DNA of 6,417 nt, taken from contig CANCCJ010000143.1 in NCBI GenBank assembly GCA_947374535.1, positions 1 to 6,417 of the forward strand, in the 5' to 3' direction. The notes beneath the pieces were generated by a model. The model was not told the origin of the DNA. It made no database searches and saw only the letters and a program-made list of their open reading frames with translations. The stretch's first letter is position 1; each line of letters starts with the position of its first letter. The stretch is from Comamonadaceae bacterium. Lineage in GTDB: Bacteria; Pseudomonadota; Gammaproteobacteria; Burkholderiales; Burkholderiaceae. The translations under genes were made by a program, and so were the position numbers. Positions 5,797-6,417 of the stretch are shown in pieces.

Positions 5797-6183
5797 TCAA
5801 GCCTTCGCGCAACGCTCGGCTTCGGCGCTCATGCCTTCTTTGTCTACCGCAAAGAATCCAGGCATGTTAAATCGGTTCAGGCTAGGGTAGCTAGAGAAAG
5901 CCATCGACCAGTCGCTGAATCGACGTTTCTCCAAAGGACCGCGTGCCAAGAGCTCAATGTCGTAATGACGCGCATCGCGCTGGAGACTGTGCCATAAAGA
6001 CTCAATGGCTTCAGGCTTACCTTCGATGCATTGCACAAACACCTCTTCTGTGTACAGCAAGTGACCAGTAATACCTAGCATGGCATTCTTGGCGCGTGCC
6101 TCACTGAGCATGTTGAAGAGGTGCAAGCTACCTAGGGTATTGGTAGCTTTTGAGCGGTAAAGCAGACGTTCAAGCACGGGCAT
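5797..6183 (-). CDS. BLUF-domain blue-light sensor (short, PixD-like)
   Basis: This 128-residue protein is essentially one BLUF domain, which binds FAD and senses blue light through a hydrogen-bond switch. The key residues are all visible: Y9 (LLYRSKAT), N33 in the NAMLGITGHLLY block, Q51 (FVQCIEG), and W92 and M94 (DWSMAF). They sit at nearly the same positions as in short cyanobacterial PixD-type proteins (Y8, Q50, W91, M93). About 30 residues follow the core, room for the two C-terminal helices and no separate output domain, so it probably signals by protein contact. The ATG at 6183 was preferred over an in-frame TTG at 6201; neither has a clear ribosome site. It faces the operon tail to tail with a 16-base gap and lies 63 bases after a LysR-type gene on the same strand. 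The target is unknown. Confidence 0.93.
   Translation of the reverse strand: MPVLERLLYRSKATNTLGSLHLFNMLSEARAKNAMLGITGHLLYTEEVFVQCIEGKPEAIESLWHSLQRDARHYDIELLARGPLEKRRFSDWSMAFSSYPSLNRFNMPGFFAVDKEGMSAEAERCAKA
6125..6149. repeat. Perfect 8-bp inverted repeat inside the BLUF gene
   Basis: AAGCTACC (6125-6132) and GGTAGCTT (6142-6149) pair perfectly around a 9-base loop. On the plus strand the T run extends to 6151, giving a weak terminator-like shape that could stop antisense read-through from the convergent operon. It lies in early BLUF codons and may be only a coding coincidence. Confidence 0.35.
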
Positions 6184-6202
6184 AAGAAGATGTAAAAACA
6201 AC

Positions 6203-6228
6203 TTAAATCGTACAAAACTGATATTTAA
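6203..6228. promoter_or_regulatory. AT-rich inverted repeat upstream of the BLUF gene
   Basis: TTAAAT (6203-6208) and ATTTAA (6223-6228) form an inverted repeat with a 14-base spacer in the 63-base gap between the LysR-type gene and the BLUF gene. The gap is much richer in A and T than the surroundings, as expected for a promoter or operator, but no convincing -35/-10 pair could be assigned. Function is speculative. Confidence 0.25.
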
Positions 6229-6246
6229 AAAATCTTACGAGCTGGT

Positions 6247-6417
6247 TCAAGACACCGAATGCACAAATAACTGCTCACGCAGCCAAATATGCACAGGGTC
6301 TTGCTGGTGTCGTACATGCCAGATGGCGTACATGGGCATGTCTGGCGTGTCAAAGGGTACGGGTGCATCCGCTAAGCCCCGGAGCAAACCTTGACGCAGC
6401 AAGCCGGGCAGGGTGGC
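6247..6417 (-). CDS. LysR-type transcriptional regulator, C-terminal end (5' part outside window)
   Basis: This open frame enters from the right edge and ends at a TGA at 6247-6249, giving the last 56 residues of a protein. The segment MPMYAIWHVRHQQDPVHIWL (positions 28-47 of the fragment) and the trailing REQLF match the end of the effector-binding domain in LysR-type regulators of the NodD/NahR-like group, which typically end in a W-H-x-R-x(3)-D-P-x(3)-W-L-R pattern. The DNA-binding helix-turn-helix would lie outside the window. It lies upstream of the BLUF gene on the same strand and could share a transcript with it. Whether it regulates the hydroaromatic operon cannot be judged, because its own promoter and the operon's promoter are not in view. 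Confidence 0.82.
   Translation of the reverse strand, partial: ATLPGLLRQGLLRGLADAPVPFDTPDMPMYAIWHVRHQQDPVHIWLREQLFVHSVS

Noticed and set aside
5746..5997. Plus-strand 83-codon open frame running past the reductase into the BLUF gene
   Set aside because: It overlaps the reductase end in another frame and is antisense to a clear BLUF gene, with no recognisable motif.
6184..6201. TTG start for the BLUF protein at 6201
   Set aside because: An ATG six codons downstream gives key residue positions that match short BLUF proteins, and there is no ribosome site for the TTG.
6184..6246. Sigma-70 promoter for the BLUF gene (TTGTAC with a weak TACATC -10)
   Set aside because: Each hexamer matches consensus at only about half its positions, and the implied leader is very short; not strong enough to list as a promoter.

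Overview
The window looks like a betaproteobacterial chromosome segment, most likely from the Comamonadaceae (Limnohabitans/Rhodoferax/Polaromonas-like). This rests on the overall feel of the proteins, moderate GC, tightly packed genes and the mix of a TRAP transporter, LysR-type and BLUF genes. No rRNA or marker gene is present, so the placement is an inference.

Positions 1-5780 hold a run of seven same-strand genes. The end of a TRAP transporter large permease (dctM, cut by the left edge) is followed by its periplasmic solute-binding protein (dctP). After a strong intrinsic terminator come five closely packed genes: a type II 3-dehydroquinate dehydratase (aroQ), a divergent shikimate/quinate dehydrogenase-family enzyme, a two-domain 4-hydroxyphenylpyruvate dioxygenase-like (VOC) protein, a metal-dependent TIM-barrel protein resembling 3-dehydroshikimate dehydratase, and an aldo/keto reductase. 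Gaps between these five are 3, 29 and 14 bases, then a 4-base overlap.

Read together, the cassette fits uptake and oxidation of a quinate/shikimate-type hydroaromatic acid. The TRAP system would import it, the AroE-family enzyme would oxidise it to 3-dehydroquinate or 3-dehydroshikimate, AroQ would interconvert those two, and the TIM-barrel dehydratase would aromatise 3-dehydroshikimate to protocatechuate. The aldo/keto reductase could open a further substrate or stereochemical route. No protocatechuate-cleavage gene lies in the window.

The most unusual feature is the dehydratase pair. In the bacterial QuiC1 type the TIM-barrel and HPPD-like domains are known as one fused protein. Here they are separate adjacent genes in reversed order, and the HPPD-like partner appears to have lost two of the three iron ligands of HPPD. 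The AroE-family enzyme also has substitutions at positions that contact shikimate in E. coli AroE, so its substrate may not be shikimate itself.

Positions 5797-6417 are on the minus strand and face the operon tail to tail: a short BLUF-domain blue-light sensor, preceded by the C-terminal end of a LysR-type regulator cut by the right edge. There is no gene-free stretch longer than about 90 bases. No tRNA, rRNA, CRISPR array or insertion sequence was seen.
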